Part shown: piece by piece, positions 1 to 7,347 of the stretch
Layout of the letters: every line of letters starts with the position of its first letter
Numbering within the stretch: the stretch's first letter is position 1
Assembly: GCA_017993615.1 (NCBI GenBank)
Contig: JAGOMJ010000001.1
Span: 99,817 to 136,227 of the forward strand
DNA length: 36,411 bases
Direction: 5' to 3'
DNA from: Smithella sp.
Lineage (GTDB): Bacteria > Desulfobacterota > Syntrophia > Syntrophales > Smithellaceae
Program-made: the position numbers and the translations under genes
The notes under the pieces: generated by a model
The model's input: the letters and a program-made list of their open reading frames with translations, nothing else
Databases searched by the model: none
What the model was told of the DNA's origin: nothing

Positions 1-181
1 GACACTCGCTAAGCGCGAATGTAATGACGCGCGAAGCGTCAGTGGAACTATCCCCGGAGCGCAGCTCAGCGGGATCAGACACTCGCTAAGCGCGAATATA
101 AGGAAACGCGAAGTAAAGCCGCATTATCCTCCCCCAAGCGAAAGCCGGACGGGATTGTCCCCTTGACCTGTCTTTTAATTT
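1..181. repeat. Non-coding leader with degenerate direct repeat
   Basis: No convincing gene lies here. Bases 1-36 and 78-113 are a direct repeat with 77-base spacing: the first 20 bases are identical and 4 of the 36 positions differ. The first copy begins exactly at the window edge, so more copies may lie outside. The stretch is GC-rich and contains repeated AAGCG/CGCGAAG words. It ends just before the DUF721 gene, and no clear ribosome binding site or promoter was found for that gene. Confidence 0.6.
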
Positions 182-697
182 ATGTCAGAAAAAGTCATGC
201 GCAAACGAAAACCGCAAACGAGATTACAATCGATCAGCGAAATCCTGTTCCCGATTCTGAAAAAAAGAGGAATGATTTCAAAAATCGAGGAGAAAACACT
301 TCAGACACTCTGGCCGAAAGCGGTGGGTCCTCAAATCGCCTTGCAAACCCGGCCGGATTCTCTGAGGAATGGAACGCTCTTCGTCAAAACAGCCTCTTCG
401 GTCTGGGTACAGCAGCTTCATTTCATGAAAGAAGAAATTCTCGTTAAATTAAATAACCTTTCCGGGAAACCCCTGATCAAAGAAATACGTTTTGTGGTCG
501 GTCACTCACCGGTAAATGAAAAAGAGGCTAATCCTGTTTTGAAGGAGAAGAAAGCGGTTTTAAAAAAAAGAGACAAAGACATGATTGCCGAATGCACGGA
601 AGCTCTGATCGACCAGGAACTGGCCGCGGTATTAAAACGCATTATGAGGCTGGAAATCAGCCGGCGTCGTCAATGGGAAAGCCGGAAAGGTCGCTGA
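182..697 (+). CDS. DUF721 / DciA-like protein
   Basis: A 171-aa basic protein of the DUF721 family, which includes DciA, the factor that helps load the replicative helicase DnaB in bacteria lacking DnaC/DnaI. The conserved core spans about residues 15-110. It has the family pattern of a Trp followed by VGPQIA, a T-x-P segment, then a hydrophobic strand and W-x-QQL ahead of an ILVKLN helix and an IRFVVG strand. The N-terminus is rich in Lys/Arg and the last 60 residues are charged and poorly conserved, as is usual here. The start is uncertain: ATG 182 and ATG 197 both lack a good ribosome binding site. The 3' end overlaps the convergent trmN6 gene by 41 bases. Family assignment is firm; a DnaB-loading role is inferred from the family. 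Confidence 0.82.
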   Translation: MSEKVMRKRKPQTRLQSISEILFPILKKRGMISKIEEKTLQTLWPKAVGPQIALQTRPDSLRNGTLFVKTASSVWVQQLHFMKEEILVKLNNLSGKPLIKEIRFVVGHSPVNEKEANPVLKEKKAVLKKRDKDMIAECTEALIDQELAAVLKRIMRLEISRRRQWESRKGR

Positions 698-1421
698 AGA
701 CGCCGGACATTTTCTCGGAATATTTTCCGGGCCGGTCGTAAATGAACATCGGCGGTTCAACCTTCAACTCTTCTTTGGAACCTTTTCTCCCTTCGACCAG
801 CACAAATTCGGCCCCGGAAGATACATCAGAAAAAATCAGTTTCATTTTTTTGGGCTCAATGCCGTGTAACCTGAACAGGTAAACAAGCTCCACCAGTCGT
901 TTAGCCGGATAAATCGTAAAAACCGTTCCCGCCGATTTCAAGAGATATTTTGCCGCGTTTAAAAAATCTTTGAGGGACCCTTGGATTTCATGACGGGCAA
1001 TGGCTCTTTCTTCCAGGGGATTGATCCGGCCGGAATGTAATTTTCGGTAAGGTGGGTTGAATACCACTGCGTCAAACGTCCGTTCCTGGAAAATAGTTCT
1101 GACGTTGCGGGCATCGCCCCAAACGATGTCAATGCGGTTTTCCAGTTGATTGAGTTGAACGTTTTTCCGAGCCATGACCGCAAGACGTTCCTGAATCTCC
1201 AAGCCGACGCATTGGGTGGTCGGAAAACGTTTTGTCAGGATCAGCAGGATGATACCGCTGCCGCAGCCGATATCCATGAGCCGTGTCCGCTTTTTCAGAG
1301 AAACGAAATGGGCCAGCAGGATGGAATCGATGGAAAAACGATACCCTTTTTTTTTCTGGAAAATACGCAAAGCGCCGTGAAGAATTTCATCAAGGGTTTC
1401 TTCTTCCATCGTTCGAATCAT
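657..1421 (-). CDS. trmN6: tRNA1(Val) (adenine37-N6)-methyltransferase-like (TrmN6/YfiC)
   Basis: A 254-aa Rossmann-fold SAM-dependent methyltransferase. The SAM-binding motif MDIGCGSG is near residue 50, and the N6-adenine/N5-glutamine signature NPPY is near residue 123, preceded by DAVVF. The N-terminal F-x-IDSILLAHF segment matches the TrmN6/YfiC group, which methylates A37 of tRNA1(Val) in Enterobacteria. It lies 9 bases downstream of the DUF1015 stop on the same strand, so the two are probably cotranscribed. ATG 1421 is chosen; a TTG at 1424 and ATG at 1409 are alternatives, and none has a strong ribosome binding site. The C-terminal codons overlap the end of the opposing DUF721 gene. 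The methyltransferase class is sure; the exact tRNA target is inferred. Confidence 0.82.
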   Translation of the reverse strand: MIRTMEEETLDEILHGALRIFQKKKGYRFSIDSILLAHFVSLKKRTRLMDIGCGSGIILLILTKRFPTTQCVGLEIQERLAVMARKNVQLNQLENRIDIVWGDARNVRTIFQERTFDAVVFNPPYRKLHSGRINPLEERAIARHEIQGSLKDFLNAAKYLLKSAGTVFTIYPAKRLVELVYLFRLHGIEPKKMKLIFSDVSSGAEFVLVEGRKGSKEELKVEPPMFIYDRPGKYSEKMSGVFSDLSGFPIDDAG

Positions 1422-1430
1422 CAATCTTTT

Positions 1431-2672
1431 TCAATCCAGCCTGTGCGTGAATAATCCGCTGCGCAGTTTGGGTTCGAACCATGTCGACTTGGGAGGCATA
1501 ATTGCTCCGGCATCGGCCACATTTATGATCTGCTCCATGGTGGTGGGATAAAGAGAGAACGCCACGGCAAAACCGTCCTGATTCACCAGTTTTTCCAGCT
1601 CGTCCATTCCCCTGATGCCGCCGATAAATTTGATCCGGTCATCCACACGCGGGTCTTTGATTCCCAGAACCGGATACAACAGATGCTCCTGCAGAATGGC
1701 CGCGTCCAGACTGGCGACGGGATCGTTTTTGTCGTAAACACCTTCCTTGACGGTAAGTTTATGCCACTGGCCTCCCAGATACATGCCGAAATCATGAAGC
1801 TGGTTCGGTGATCGGTCCGAAAAATCTTTGCTGACAATGAAAGCGGAACCGATTTTATCGATAAATTGGTCAGGTGTCAGACCGTTTAAATCCTTGACGG
1901 CACGGTTATAATCCATAACTCTCAGTTGCGTATCGGGGAAAAACACCGCCAGAACCGATTCGTATTCCCCGGCGAATCCTCTGGCGGATTCCTTTGCACG
2001 TCTTGTCCGGGCAATGGCGGCTGCGGCGGCCGCCCGGTGGTGACCGTCGGCGATATAAAGTGCGTCCACGGCGAGAAACTCTTTTTTTATTTCCTCAATA
2101 TGACGGGAGTCGGAAATAATCCAGACCGTATGCGTCACGCCATCATCAGAGGTAAAATCATATTCCGGCATGCCGAAGGTCACGTGATCGACAATCGTAT
2201 TAATGCCCGGTCTTTCACGATAACTGATGAATACGGGACCGGTCTGCGCATTTACGGTGTCGACATGACGGATGCGGTCTTCTTCTTTGTCTTGCCGGGT
2301 CAATTCATGCTTTTTGATTTTTCCGGCATCGTATTCGGAAGCGTTCATCACACCGACGATTCCGGTTTGTGCCCGCGTGCCCATTTTCTGCCTGTACACA
2401 TAAAAATGCGGCGATTCATCCTGGATCAAAATGCCCTTAACACGCATATCGGTGAAATTCCGTTTGGCCGTCTGATAGATAAGAGGGTCATCGCTTTTCG
2501 TTTTGTCGGGGACGTCGATTTCCGATTTTTCCACATGCATGAAACTCAACGGGTTGCCGGAAACCGCTTTTTTCCCTTCTTCCCGGGTCATTACATCGTA
2601 CGGGAGAGCCGCCACCTGAGCGACAAATTTTTTATCCGGTCGAACCGCTTTAAAAGGTAATACTATTGCCAT
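1431..2672 (-). CDS. DUF1015 family protein
   Basis: A 413-aa protein of the DUF1015 family, whose function is not established. Family marks are the N-terminal FKAVRPDKKF and LPYDVM (residues 23-28), LSFMHVEKSEID, and a central ADGHHR followed by an alanine run, the best conserved part of the family. The start is ATG 2672 because AGGAG lies 9 bases upstream. The frame runs open to 2774, but that 34-residue extension lacks family similarity and would overlap the divergent hydrolase start. It appears to lead a two-gene unit with trmN6. In other bacteria DUF1015 genes often neighbour serine biosynthesis genes; that context is absent here. No signal peptide or membrane segment is seen. Confidence 0.88.
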   Translation of the reverse strand: MAIVLPFKAVRPDKKFVAQVAALPYDVMTREEGKKAVSGNPLSFMHVEKSEIDVPDKTKSDDPLIYQTAKRNFTDMRVKGILIQDESPHFYVYRQKMGTRAQTGIVGVMNASEYDAGKIKKHELTRQDKEEDRIRHVDTVNAQTGPVFISYRERPGINTIVDHVTFGMPEYDFTSDDGVTHTVWIISDSRHIEEIKKEFLAVDALYIADGHHRAAAAAAIARTRRAKESARGFAGEYESVLAVFFPDTQLRVMDYNRAVKDLNGLTPDQFIDKIGSAFIVSKDFSDRSPNQLHDFGMYLGGQWHKLTVKEGVYDKNDPVASLDAAILQEHLLYPVLGIKDPRVDDRIKFIGGIRGMDELEKLVNQDGFAVAFSLYPTTMEQIINVADAGAIMPPKSTWFEPKLRSGLFTHRLD

Positions 2673-2701
2673 AATTTGATCTCCTGACAGCAAATCTTTT
2701 C

Positions 2702-2730
2702 TTGCGGAATGGATAACATACTGACATAAT
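2702..2730 (+). promoter_or_regulatory. Candidate sigma70 promoter for the 2773 hydrolase gene
   Basis: TTGCGG at 2702-2707, a 17-base spacer and CATAAT at 2725-2730. It lies in the 100-base divergent gap between the DUF1015 gene and the hydrolase gene, about 40 bases before the hydrolase ATG. Match is moderate and unsupported by data. Confidence 0.35.
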
Positions 2731-2772
2731 CTATACAACATAAAAATATGCCGGAGAAGGGCAGGAATACGC

Positions 2773-3249
2773 ATGGATACGCTGGTTTTTATTCACGGGC
2801 TGGAGAGCACGGCGCAGGGCACCAAGGGGCAGTTTTTCTGTAAAAATTTTCCGCAGATGATCATTGAAAATTATACGGGAGATTTTGCGGCGCGTATGCG
2901 AAAACTTCAGAGCCTTCTTAACGATAAAACCGATTTGATCATCGTCGGTTCGAGTTATGGAGGGTTAATGGCCGTTCAATACGCCATCGAAAATGAACAC
3001 CGGGTAAAAAAGCTGATTCTTCTGGCGCCGGCGTTGAATCTCGCTGAATTCATGCCGCCTTCCCGGGTTTTAAACGTTCCTGTCATACTCTACCATGGCT
3101 CCGAAGACGATATCGTTGATCCGGAAAAGGTCAAAGACATTGCTTCCCGGTATTTCGCTGCGTTGGAATACCATCTGGTTCCGGACGACCATGTTCTGCA
3201 TGAAACGTTTCCGTCTCTGGATTGGAAGAAACTGCTGACGGCCGGTTGA
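2773..3249 (+). CDS. Small alpha/beta hydrolase (YqiA-like esterase)
   Basis: A 158-aa single-domain alpha/beta hydrolase, at the short end of the fold as in the YqiA/UPF0227 esterases. It opens with VFIHGLES, the oxyanion-hole segment. The nucleophile elbow G-S-S-Y-G puts the catalytic Ser at residue 61, followed by a GG pair. An HGSEDDIVD segment supplies the Asp (about residue 112-113), and DDHVLH supplies the His (about residue 140). No signal peptide, so cytoplasmic. ATG 2773 has a GCAGGA ribosome binding site about 6 bases upstream. It is divergent from the DUF1015 gene. Substrate unknown. Confidence 0.8.
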   Translation: MDTLVFIHGLESTAQGTKGQFFCKNFPQMIIENYTGDFAARMRKLQSLLNDKTDLIIVGSSYGGLMAVQYAIENEHRVKKLILLAPALNLAEFMPPSRVLNVPVILYHGSEDDIVDPEKVKDIASRYFAALEYHLVPDDHVLHETFPSLDWKKLLTAG

Positions 3250-3357
3250 TGATGTCACAAAGCACGCAATTTTGTCAAATCCCACGTCGCCCCTGCCAAC
3301 TATGTTGTCGGGATAGTTCGATTTTCAAATTTCACTACTTCGCTCCTGGGATAATTT

Positions 3358-3381
3358 CCAATCTCGATTAGTCGGGATTGG
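3358..3381. repeat. 10-bp stem inverted repeat
   Basis: The left arm 3358-3367 pairs fully with 3372-3381 if one G-T wobble is allowed, leaving a 4-base TTAG loop. A second hairpin follows at 3410-3423. Both carry a TCGGG arm, suggesting copies of one repeat family. No T run follows. Confidence 0.55.
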
Positions 3382-3489
3382 ATAATTCGGCTGAGTCTTC
3401 AATCTTCGTCCCGACTTGTCGGGGCTCAATATTAGAGAGTCTCTCTACGACTAGCGCTTCCCATCGTTAGCGGGTCTCTTTAAATTGCC

Positions 3490-3518
3490 TTGACAATCCA
3501 TGGTTGATATCTTAATCT
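3490..3518 (+). promoter_or_regulatory. Sigma70-type promoter for the ferredoxin gene
   Basis: TTGACA at 3490-3495, 17-base spacer, TAATCT at 3513-3518. The expected transcript start near 3525 leaves only a few bases before a possible TTG start at 3532. It therefore favours ATG 3547 as the true start. Confidence 0.6.
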
Positions 3519-3546
3519 TTCAAAAATTTTATTGAGTCCGTTTACT

Positions 3547-3957
3547 ATGGTTTCTAAGAAAATCGTCATTCGTTACACACCCGATACGGTTCAGCAACCG
3601 GTGATTTATCAGCTGGTGAAGCAATATAATCTTGTGTTCAATATCCTGAAGGCGAGAATATTTCCGCGCCGCGAAGGCGTTATCGTTCTGGAATTAAGCG
3701 GTTCCAAGGAAAATTTCGATCACGGGATCCGTTTTTTAAAAGAGTTGGGCCTGAAGGTAGAACCGCTCTCCAAAAGCGTCAGTCAAAATGCCGATAAGTG
3801 CGTCCACTGCGGCGCCTGCACGGCTTTCTGTCCGACGGGAGCCCTGTCGTTTGAAAAAAAGACGCTGAAGGTTGTCTTTGATCCGGAAAAATGCAACGGT
3901 TGTGAACTGTGTGTTTCGGCCTGTCCGGTCCGTGCGATGGAAATCAATCTTTTATAA
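3547..3957 (+). CDS. NIL-domain 2[4Fe-4S] ferredoxin-like protein
   Basis: A 136-aa protein with an N-terminal NIL domain (residues 1-75, starting MVSKKIVIRY). This small ferredoxin-like fold was first described at the C-terminus of MetN-type transporters and is common fused to ferredoxins in anaerobes. A bacterial dicluster ferredoxin follows. The cluster ligands are Cys85, 88, 91 and 95 (KCVHCGACTAFCP) and Cys116, 119, 122 and 126 (KCNGCELCVSACP), two complete CX2CX2CX3C(P) motifs. The expected role is electron transfer, and the NIL domain may bind an amino acid or partner. Such proteins have been linked to sulfur or homocysteine metabolism in related anaerobes, but nothing nearby supports that here. 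It appears to be a single-gene unit, convergent with the membrane protein gene. Confidence 0.88.
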   Translation: MVSKKIVIRYTPDTVQQPVIYQLVKQYNLVFNILKARIFPRREGVIVLELSGSKENFDHGIRFLKELGLKVEPLSKSVSQNADKCVHCGACTAFCPTGALSFEKKTLKVVFDPEKCNGCELCVSACPVRAMEINLL

Positions 3958-3974
3958 ATAATATGTTGACAGCC

Positions 3975-4013
3975 TCCGTTGAAAAAACAGCGGCAACGGA
4001 AGTGAAATTTTAT
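3975..4013. terminator. Possible terminator between convergent genes
   Basis: A 7-bp stem (TCCGTTG at 3975-3981 with CAACGGA at 3994-4000) is followed by a T-rich stretch from about 4007. It lies between the ferredoxin gene and the convergent membrane-protein gene. The T run starts several bases after the stem, so the call is tentative. Confidence 0.4.
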
Positions 4014-4384
4014 TTTTTCGTTTCTTTCCCCACCTCTTTTTCCACTTCCTTTTCAGAGGCGTCGAGTAACTTGCTGACACCTCCGGGAGCTTCTTTTGTT
4101 TTTTTATACAGATCCTTTCCGTCTTTGTAGAAGCTTTTACTTTTGTCTTTGATTTCATTTAAACCGGATTCCACCATGTGAAAAGATTCTTCAACTTTAG
4201 CTTTTGTTTCCGCCGGATGCTGAACATAATAATAACCGAAAGCGACGATCAAAAGAAGAGCCGTTATAAAAATCAGCTTAAGCAGATTTTTAAAGATTAC
4301 ATGCAGAAATAATAAAATGATCAAGATGGCGCCTATAACGACGACGGCGGGATGTGTCGATATATAGCCGGTGATTACATCCAT
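4010..4384 (-). CDS. Small membrane protein of unknown function
   Basis: A 124-aa protein I cannot assign to a family. Two hydrophobic segments (about residues 13-31 and 35-54) are joined by a short basic FKN turn. They are followed by a hydrophilic, Lys/Glu-rich tail of about 65 residues likely to form helix or coiled coil, ending in a run of KEVEKEV-like pattern. It is probably an inner-membrane anchor with a charged cytoplasmic tail. ATG 4384 is chosen because AAGGAGAG lies about 9 bases upstream. The frame stays open to 4528, but the added 48 residues look non-native. It is divergent from rnc and convergent with the ferredoxin gene. Confidence 0.65.
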   Translation of the reverse strand: MDVITGYISTHPAVVVIGAILIILLFLHVIFKNLLKLIFITALLLIVAFGYYYVQHPAETKAKVEESFHMVESGLNEIKDKSKSFYKDGKDLYKKTKEAPGGVSKLLDASEKEVEKEVGKETKK

Positions 4385-4634
4385 GATAATGAACTCTCCT
4401 TCATCAAGGGGCATATGAAATATGGTTAAGTTTACCACGAAGCCTTTTGATTTTACAGTAAAAACATTAAGGACATAAGTAATCAGATGCAGTGGATGGG
4501 CATTGTGTTCTGGCCGGGGGGCGGGCAAATTGCCTATTGCGCATATTCGATTTTTACCTTATTGAAGATTTCAGCAAAGGTGCATCATGTTGGGACGAAC
4601 CAAAATGTTTACATAAAAAATAGGACATATCGCT

Positions 4635-5354
4635 ATGGATAAAAGCAGAAGAGAGGTTCTGAAAAAACTGGAAGAGAGACTTGATTATCGTTTCCGCGAT
4701 GTCGATCTTCTTGTAACCGCGCTGACCCATCGTTCTTATGTCAATGAGAACCGTCAGCCGGGCGTGTCCGATAATGAACGGCTGGAATTTCTGGGAGATT
4801 CCGTTTTAGGATTATGCGTGAGTGATTTGCTCATCAAAAAATATGTCGATGGTTCCGAAGGCGATCTGACGAAAATGAGATCGGTTCTGGTGGGCGAGAA
4901 GAATCTGGCTCAACTCGCACGGGGGCTGCAAATAGGCAATTGTCTTTTAATCGGGCGCGGTGAAGAGAATGCCGGCAGCCGCGCCAGGGATTCTTTCCTG
5001 GCCAATGCGTTCGAGGCCGTCGTGGCTGCCGTTTATCTGGATTCCGGTTACGAGAATGTGCGGGCGGTTGTGAGAAAATTAATCGAGCCCTTTCTGGAGA
5101 AAGAGACTCTACCGTCCGATTATTTCGATTATAAAACCCTGCTGCAGGAGTTTTGCCAGAGAAAATTCAAAACAATTCCAATGTATTTGCTTGCCGATAC
5201 ATCCGGTCCGGAGCATGCCAAGGTTTTTGAGGTAAAAGTGGTAATTGTCGACAAACTGACGGCAATCGGTACAGGGACGAGCAAAAAGGAAGCGGAAAAA
5301 CAAGCCGCGCAAAAGGCCTGGAAAATACTGCAGGATGACGAAAGCCAGTTATAG
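4635..5354 (+). CDS. rnc: Ribonuclease III
   Basis: A 239-aa double-strand-specific endoribonuclease that processes rRNA precursors and some mRNAs. The RNase III domain (about 1-150) has the signature NERLEFLGDSVLG with metal ligands Glu51 and Asp55, and Glu127 in NAFEAVVAAVYLD. The position matching E. coli Asp114 reads Asn124; I believe Asn occurs in other natural RNase III sequences too. A double-stranded-RNA-binding domain follows (about 160-232, from DYKTLLQEF to KKEAEKQAAQKAW). Length is normal for the family. ATG 4635 has AGGAC about 9 bases upstream. The stop overlaps the radical SAM gene by 20 bases, so rnc, that gene, era and der form a compact plus-strand unit. Confidence 0.95.
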   Translation: MDKSRREVLKKLEERLDYRFRDVDLLVTALTHRSYVNENRQPGVSDNERLEFLGDSVLGLCVSDLLIKKYVDGSEGDLTKMRSVLVGEKNLAQLARGLQIGNCLLIGRGEENAGSRARDSFLANAFEAVVAAVYLDSGYENVRAVVRKLIEPFLEKETLPSDYFDYKTLLQEFCQRKFKTIPMYLLADTSGPEHAKVFEVKVVIVDKLTAIGTGTSKKEAEKQAAQKAWKILQDDESQL

Positions 5355-6444
5355 AAAACCGAACGATAACTATCCGTTGATTATTCCCGTTTTTATCATG
5401 AACAGCGGTTGTCCGCATCGCTGCGTCTTCTGCAATCAGAAGATCAGCGCCGGGAATTTCCCGGAGAAAATAACCCAGGAGTATTTTGACAGGACCGTTA
5501 CCTCTTATCTGGAGTGGAACAAAGACAAGACCAGACGAGTGGAAATCGCCTTTTACGGCGGAAGCTTTACCGGAATCGATTCGGGTGATCAGGAAGCACT
5601 GTTGGCGATGGCTGATGCGTTTATCCAACGAGGTCTGGTTCATTCCATCCGAATTTCAACCAGGCCGGATTATATTTTTGAAAAACAATTGTCCATGTTG
5701 AAAAAATATAACGTTGCCACCGTAGAGATCGGTGCGGAATCTTTTGTTGATGATGTGTTGCGCTATGCCGGAAGAGGCCACTGCGCGGCAGATACGGAAA
5801 AGGCCGTTATGATGTTGAAAAAATACGGATTCAAAACCGGGCTTCATCTCATGGCCGGTCTGCCGGGTGACACGGCTGAAGGCTTTGATTATTCTCTGGA
5901 CAGAACCATCGAACTTTCTCCCGACACCGCAAGGATACATCCCGTTCTTGTCTTTGCAGGAACCGCCCTGGCTGAGGAATTCCGAAAGGGCGCGTACCGG
6001 CCTCTGGACATTGCCTCTGCCGTGGAGTTATGCCGCAGAGCCTGGGAAAAACTAGCCGCTGCCGGTATCCGCATCATTAGAATGGGCGTGCAGACCACAC
6101 CCGAGATGGAAAAACAAGGAACGGTTCTGGCCGGACCGGTGCATCCGGCCTTCGGAAGTCTGGTGCGGTCCTCTGTATTTTATCACAGCACCGTTAATGT
6201 TCTGAAAAAGATTTCCGGGGATGTCCAGGAAATACGTTTTTATTTATCGGAGCGGGATCTGTCCATTTTTCGAGGATTAAACAATATCAATACGGAGGCG
6301 ATAAAAAAGCTTTACCCGCGTGCGAAATTAATTATAGAATCACAGTCCGACCGGCCGCGGGGTGAACTCTCCGTTGCCGTAAATTCGGGACCGTTGTTGC
6401 ATTGGACGATTCCGGGATTTCATCAATTGGTGAGAGGGCAATAA
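5335..6444 (+). CDS. Elp3-like radical SAM protein
   Basis: A 369-aa radical SAM enzyme. The cluster motif CPHRCVFC (CX3CX2C; Cys26, 30, 33) follows a PVFIMNSG lead. AFYGGSFTG matches the GGE-like SAM-binding strand, VEIGAESF is the typical central strand, and HLMAGLPGD the later one. The arrangement resembles the Elp3/YhcC-type radical SAM group, but the GNAT acetyltransferase domain of true Elp3 is absent, so it need not be the tRNA U34 enzyme. In many anaerobic Firmicutes a gene of this type also sits next to rnc, hinting at a conserved link to RNA metabolism. The start codon lies inside the rnc 3' end (20-base overlap), and translational coupling is likely. The substrate is unknown. Confidence 0.85.
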   Translation: MTKASYRKPNDNYPLIIPVFIMNSGCPHRCVFCNQKISAGNFPEKITQEYFDRTVTSYLEWNKDKTRRVEIAFYGGSFTGIDSGDQEALLAMADAFIQRGLVHSIRISTRPDYIFEKQLSMLKKYNVATVEIGAESFVDDVLRYAGRGHCAADTEKAVMMLKKYGFKTGLHLMAGLPGDTAEGFDYSLDRTIELSPDTARIHPVLVFAGTALAEEFRKGAYRPLDIASAVELCRRAWEKLAAAGIRIIRMGVQTTPEMEKQGTVLAGPVHPAFGSLVRSSVFYHSTVNVLKKISGDVQEIRFYLSERDLSIFRGLNNINTEAIKKLYPRAKLIIESQSDRPRGELSVAVNSGPLLHWTIPGFHQLVRGQ

Positions 6445-6449
6445 AGATC

Positions 6450-7340
6450 ATGTTTAAATCGGGATTCATCGGCATCATCGGACGTCCGAATGCGGGCAAA
6501 TCAACGCTTTTCAACGCCATTATCGGTGATAAAATATCCATTATGACCCATAAGCCGCAGACAACGAGAAATAAAATAACCGGGATAAAAAATTATCCGG
6601 ATGCCCAGTTGATTTTTCTCGATACGCCCGGAATGCATAAACCGAAAACACCGCTGAACCGTGCCATGGTGCGGACGACCAGAGAGGCAATCGGCAGCGT
6701 TGATGTCCTCTTGATGATGATTGAAGCCCAGACCGATGTCCAGCCCCATGATCTTTTCCTGATAGAATCCTTGAACGAGACCAAAGCGCCGGTGCTACTG
6801 GTAATCAATAAAATCGATTTGATTGAAAAAAAGTTTCTGCTGCCGCTAATGGATAAGTTTCGAAGGATTTACGATTTCCGGGAAATAGTCCCGATATCCG
6901 CATTGCACGGCAACGGCGTTGAAGAATTGCTGACGATTGTCAAGGAGATGCTTCCGGAGGGACCGAAATATTATCCGGACGATATTGTGACGGATGCGAC
7001 CGAGCGATTTATTGCTTCAGAATTTATCCGGGAAAAAATTACGCTTCATACCAAACAGGAGCTTCCTTATTCCGCAGCCGTGGAAATTGATTTGTTCAAG
7101 GAGGATGAAGCGAAGAATCTTATCCGGATCACTGCGACGATCAATGTGGAAAAGGATTCGCAGAAAGCGATCATGATCGGAAAAAAAGGCGCCATGCTGA
7201 AGAAAATCGGCACCCAGGCGAGACTGGATATGGAAAATCTCTTCGGTGCCAAAGTGTATCTGGAGTTGTTTGTCAGGGTAAGAAAAGAATGGACCGCTTC
7301 GGAAAGAATGCTTGAGGAATTCGGTTTACTGAAACATTAG
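6450..7340 (+). CDS. era: GTPase Era
   Basis: A 296-aa GTPase needed for 16S rRNA maturation and 30S assembly. G1 GRPNAGKST is at residues 11-19, G2 is in KPQTTRNK, G3 is DTPGMHKP, G4 is NKID and G5 is SALHGNG. The C-terminal KH RNA-binding domain (about 210-285) has IMIGKKGAMLKKIG. ATG 6450 is chosen because the protein then begins MFKSGFIGIIGRPN as in the family. An upstream in-frame ATG at 6402 would lie inside the preceding gene. It follows the radical SAM stop by 5 bases and precedes der by 7 bases. Length is normal for the family. Confidence 0.96.
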   Translation: MFKSGFIGIIGRPNAGKSTLFNAIIGDKISIMTHKPQTTRNKITGIKNYPDAQLIFLDTPGMHKPKTPLNRAMVRTTREAIGSVDVLLMMIEAQTDVQPHDLFLIESLNETKAPVLLVINKIDLIEKKFLLPLMDKFRRIYDFREIVPISALHGNGVEELLTIVKEMLPEGPKYYPDDIVTDATERFIASEFIREKITLHTKQELPYSAAVEIDLFKEDEAKNLIRITATINVEKDSQKAIMIGKKGAMLKKIGTQARLDMENLFGAKVYLELFVRVRKEWTASERMLEEFGLLKH

Positions 7341-7347
7341 AGGCTGT

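Larger units (their letters stand above)
3250..3546. other. Palindrome-rich intergenic stretch
   Basis: About 300 bases without a gene. The word GTCGGGA or its near-complement recurs four times. Two clear hairpins are present: 3358-3381 (10-bp stem with one G-T pair, TTAG loop) and 3410-3423 (CCCGA stem, CTTG loop). Neither has a T tract, so they do not look like terminators. A remnant of short palindromic (REP-like) elements is the likelier reading. The last 60 bases hold the promoter of the ferredoxin gene. Confidence 0.5.

Noticed and set aside
1926-2660. 244-codon plus-strand frame opposite the DUF1015 gene
   Set aside because: Antisense to a conserved family with a good start; no independent support.
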